NCBI RefSeq assembly: GCF_014646055.1
Contig: NZ_BMMS01000014.1
Coordinates: 1 to 64,000 of the forward strand
Length of the DNA stretch: 64,000 nt
Source of the DNA: Wenjunlia tyrosinilytica
Lineage (GTDB): Bacteria > Actinomycetota > Actinomycetes > Streptomycetales > Streptomycetaceae
Direction: 5' to 3'
The position numbers and the translations under genes were made by a program. This document shows positions 61,918-64,000 of the stretch, piece after piece (the stretch's first letter is position 1; every line of letters starts with the position of its first letter). The notes beneath the pieces are model-generated. The model was not told where the DNA came from and made no database searches. It worked only from the letters and a program-made list of their open reading frames with translations.

Positions 61918-62637
61918 ATGGCGAAGTCCCTTCACCGCAGCGTCGTCGTCGCGGCGGCCGCACTGGCGACCGCGGTCGTCCCCATGGCCACCACCGCTTA
62001 CGCGGCTCCGGCCTCGGTGATGTCGTCGTACACCAACGGTGACGACCACGGCGAGCACAAGTGCGACGAGGCCAAGAAGCACGAGGACGGCGAGCACAAG
62101 GACGACGCGAACAAGTCCAAGCACGAGGACGCCAAACACGAGGACGCCAAGCACGAGGACGCCAAGCACGAGGACGCCAAGCACGAGGACGCCAAGCACG
62201 AGGACGCCAAGCACGAGGACGGCGGGCACAAGAGCGGCGAGCACGAGGACGGCGGGCACAAGAGCGGCGAGCACAAGGACGGCGAGCACAAGGACGGCGA
62301 CAAGTCCAAGCACGAGGACGGCGAGCACAAGAACGGCGAGCACCAGAGCGGCGACAAGTCCGAGCACGAGCGCACAGCTCATGACGACTCCAAGAGCGGC
62401 GACGTCAAGGACCACGAGAAGTCCGCTCAGGAAGCCCACGAGCACGGCACGTGGAAGGCCGGCGACGAGGATTGCTCGTGCGACGACCAGGCGGAGGAGT
62501 CGGAGCACGCGGACGAGGCCGAGCACTCCGATGAGGCCGAGCACTCCGACGAAGGCCGCGGCGCTCGTCACGCCGACTCCTTCGCCAAGAACCCCTTCCT
62601 CGGCGGCAACATCCTGGGCCTGCTCGGACTCTTCTGA
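61918..62637 (+). CDS. Secreted His/Glu/Asp/Lys-rich repeat protein
   Basis: The protein has 239 residues. Signal peptide 1-29 (AALATAVVPMATTAYA, cleavage before APASV). The mature part is almost all charged: six KHEDA pentads plus a KHEDG, then GGHKSGEHEDGG-type degenerate repeats. A CSCDD cysteine pair follows, then EHADEAEHSDEAEHSDE. It ends with a hydrophobic tail (NPFLGGNILGLLGLF) resembling a small assembly or membrane-associating segment. Many His, Asp and Glu suggest metal (Zn, Ni, Cu) binding or calcium-like polyelectrolyte behaviour; this is inference. GAGAGAGG ribosome site. No homologous family recognised. Confidence 0.8.
   Translation: MAKSLHRSVVVAAAALATAVVPMATTAYAAPASVMSSYTNGDDHGEHKCDEAKKHEDGEHKDDANKSKHEDAKHEDAKHEDAKHEDAKHEDAKHEDAKHEDGGHKSGEHEDGGHKSGEHKDGEHKDGDKSKHEDGEHKNGEHQSGDKSEHERTAHDDSKSGDVKDHEKSAQEAHEHGTWKAGDEDCSCDDQAEESEHADEAEHSDEAEHSDEGRGARHADSFAKNPFLGGNILGLLGLF
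62119..62223 (+). repeat. Seven tandem 15-nt units coding KHEDA
   Basis: AAGCACGAGGACGCC repeated seven times (one AAA codon variant, last unit GGC), in frame within the secreted protein. Near-perfect DNA identity points to recent expansion by slippage. Confidence 0.95.
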
Positions 62638-62673
62638 GTAGGCATCCGTCATACGACGTGGCAGAGCAGGCCC

Positions 62674-62690
62674 GCCCGCTCGGAGCGGGC
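62674..62690. terminator. Hairpin after the repeat protein
   Basis: GCCCGCT-CGG-AGCGGGC, 37 nt after the stop; may also serve the minus strand. Confidence 0.5.
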
Positions 62691-62724
62691 CGGCTCCGCC
62701 GCCTCCGGTCACCTCGGGTGTACG

Positions 62725-63532
62725 CCTGCCTGCCGATGTGGAGCTCGGCGAAGGCCGTCGCCGCGGTCGGCGATGTCAGCAGACGACGCGGCCGCGCTCG
62801 CGCCGGACCGGCGCGGAAGGGTTCGGCCGTGGGGCCGTGCAGGACCTGCGACATCCACCGCGAGAACTCCTGGAACCGCCGGAGACGGCGCGGGCAGGCG
62901 TCCGAGTACCGGCGCCGATCGGGGCGATCAGGTGCGCGGACACCCCGGCCGGATGGAGCCTGCCGTACGACATCGGCTCCACCGCGTAGTTGTGCGTGTC
63001 CAGGACCCGCTTCTCGATCAGCGGGCCCTCGACGAGCGCCCCGCCCGGTACCGCGAGCCGCGCCCGCACCTGCTGCCACACCCGCTCGTCGGCCCACTCG
63101 GCGGCGACGCCCGCTTCGAGGTCCAGGACGTCGCCCCGCCCGGCTTCGCCTCCAGTACCGGGCACCCGTCCGTGACCCGCGCAGATTCCCCGCCTTTGGT
63201 GAACAGGGCTGAGGTCGCTGATCGGCGACGGCTGCGGATGGACGACGTGGTGGTGCCCGGTGAGGGCGGCGTGGTCGAGGATGTGCCGTGCCCCGTTCAC
63301 GCGGATCTCGAACGAGCCATGGCGCGGCGGAGGCCACGAGCCGGTCCGCCAGGCCGCGCCGCTCCGGGGCGCGCACGGCCCACGCCTCGATGAATCCGGC
63401 GCTCGGCTGCTGTTCGATGGCGCCCGGCCCCGTGCCGCCGGCAGTACGCGGTCGATGCCCTGGCGCCGCGGCGCATTCGCCGACGTCGGTCCGGCTGGGA
63501 CCCGCGCCGATGACGGCGACCTGGGTACGCGT
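62725..63532 (-). pseudogene. Shattered 4-hydroxybenzoate 3-monooxygenase (pobA-like)
   Basis: On the minus strand, fragments of a PobA-type FAD hydroxylase appear in order but in different frames. TRTQVAVIGAGPS (FAD Rossmann start, about 63532-63494) comes first. EIRVNGARHILDHAALTGHH follows (63310-63243). AAEWADERVWQQVRARLA to AVEPMSYGRL..AHLIAPIGA (63105-62911) is next. YSDACPRRLRRFQEFSRWM, then a tail with SPTAATAFAELHIG (62910-62728) ends it. Parts between these segments are missing, so both frameshifts and deletions occurred. The start codon is lost. An intact gene needs about 1.2 kb. Confidence 0.8.
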
Positions 63533-63757
63533 GCGACCGGCTGTGAGCCGAGTGGACTGCGTCGGGGCGGAGCCGTCTTCCCTTCGAGACGCGCGGACGC
63601 CGCCCGGCCGCACCGAGGCGGCTGCCGGGCACCAGGGACCTCAGCGGGACTTGACGGTCCGTCGGTTCATCGCGTCCCGCCTCTTCCTCCTCGCGGGGGC
63701 CTCTGCCATAGTTCTGGCGATCCCTGCTCTTCGCGCTCGTTCTCGACCAGCACGTTG

Positions 63758-63769
63758 GACAACGTTGTC
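63758..63769. promoter_or_regulatory. LacI-type operator palindrome GACAACGTTGTC
   Basis: A perfect 12-nt palindrome within TTGGACAACGTTGTCAAAG, 45 nt before the last gene's start. Palindromes with central CG are typical LacI-family operators, often before secreted glycoside hydrolase genes in Streptomyces. Confidence 0.65.
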
Positions 63770-63814
63770 AAAGCACTTGGCGCAGTCACGTCAATCGGTT
63801 GCCAGGAGGAGCAC

Positions 63815-64000
63815 ATGAGTTCCCCGAGACCCCCGTCCAGGCCCAGCCGGCCGCGTCCCCTGCTGGTCGGAGCTCTGGCGGCGGTGACAACCGCCGCGGT
63901 CTGTCTCACCGCGGCCCCGGCGCAGGCGTCCCCCGCGCAGGCCGCTCCCGGACACGCCGGCACGGTGAAGGCCGCTCCCGCGAAGGCCCGGCAGCATGGC
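63815..64000 (+). CDS. Secreted protein, N-terminal part only
   Basis: 62 residues are visible before the window ends. GGAGGAGCAC precedes the ATG. A basic start (SSPRPPSRPSRPRPLL) is followed by a hydrophobic signal (GALAAVTTAAVCLTAAPAQA), then an Ala/Pro-rich mature start. The LacI-type palindrome upstream hints at a carbohydrate-active enzyme, but the domain lies outside the window. Confidence 0.75.
   Translation, partial: MSSPRPPSRPSRPRPLLVGALAAVTTAAVCLTAAPAQASPAQAAPGHAGTVKAAPAKARQHG

Noticed and set aside
62119..62223. Regular repeats that could suggest a CRISPR array
   Set aside because: Units are 15 nt, directly adjacent with no spacers, and in frame with a signal-peptide protein.

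Overview
The window reads as chromosomal DNA of a Streptomyces. It has very high GC with strongly GC-biased third codon positions, many GTG starts, a whiE-type spore-pigment polyketide cluster, a snapalysin gene divergent from a LysR regulator, an initiator tRNA, and many TetR/MarR regulators, Hanks-type kinases and SpoIIE phosphatases. No phage, integrase, transposase, rRNA or CRISPR array was seen. Both ends cut through a gene.

Layout. 1-2.1 kb: N-terminal part of a large Ig-like repeat protein (minus strand), then tRNA-fMet followed by a 30-nt perfect palindrome. 2.4-8 kb: secreted SGNH hydrolase with a PKD domain, a 25-residue ribosomal protein (bL37), an L,D-transpeptidase, two small proteins, a lipoprotein and a rhomboid protease. 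8.1-16.6 kb: spore-pigment cluster, with a divergent FAD hydroxylase, then SchA/CurD-type protein, cupin, KS-alpha, KS-beta, ACP, aromatase and cyclase, and a convergent O-methyltransferase behind a shared terminator. 16.6-25.8 kb: parallel beta-helix protein, ABC-2 exporter, and a glutamine synthetase-like ligase with an amidohydrolase, a membrane protein and a divergent TetR. 25.8-32.3 kb: aldo/keto reductase, slipin, protein kinase, golvesin-like surface protein, TetR, TMEM175-type channel. 32.4-47.3 kb: MFS exporter with MarR, a decayed PP2C fragment, regulators, saccharopine dehydrogenase-like protein, second kinase, two F420-type oxidoreductase genes (one deleted internally), nucleotidyltransferase, multidomain SpoIIE phosphatase, snapalysin. 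47.6-54.2 kb: LysR, Lrp with kynA/kynU for tryptophan breakdown, and a TetR between two quinone reductases that carry related operator palindromes. 54.3-58.7 kb: a tightly coupled four-gene operon (GlxA-type regulator, ThDP enzyme, SRPBCC protein, KAS III-like protein). 59-64 kb: a NACHT ATPase of the kind found in bacterial NLR-like defence, a secreted His/Glu/Asp-rich repeat protein, a shattered 4-hydroxybenzoate hydroxylase gene, and the start of a secreted protein behind a LacI-type palindrome.

How they work together. The whiE block is a complete minimal type II polyketide system with cyclases and one hydroxylase; the neighbouring methyltransferase may be an extra tailoring step. kynA/kynU feed tryptophan towards anthranilate under a divergent Lrp-type regulator. 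The least familiar unit is the four-gene operon at 54.3-58.7 kb. Its KAS III homologue keeps the acylation cysteine but has Asn where the catalytic His is expected, and it is cotranscribed with a ThDP carboligase/decarboxylase-like enzyme and a cyclase-fold protein, so it is the best candidate here for an undescribed small-molecule pathway. The NACHT protein is the best defence candidate.

Three genes are clearly broken (PP2C fragment, LLM oxidoreductase, pobA-like). Function calls rest on motif and family recognition by eye; no database search was run.
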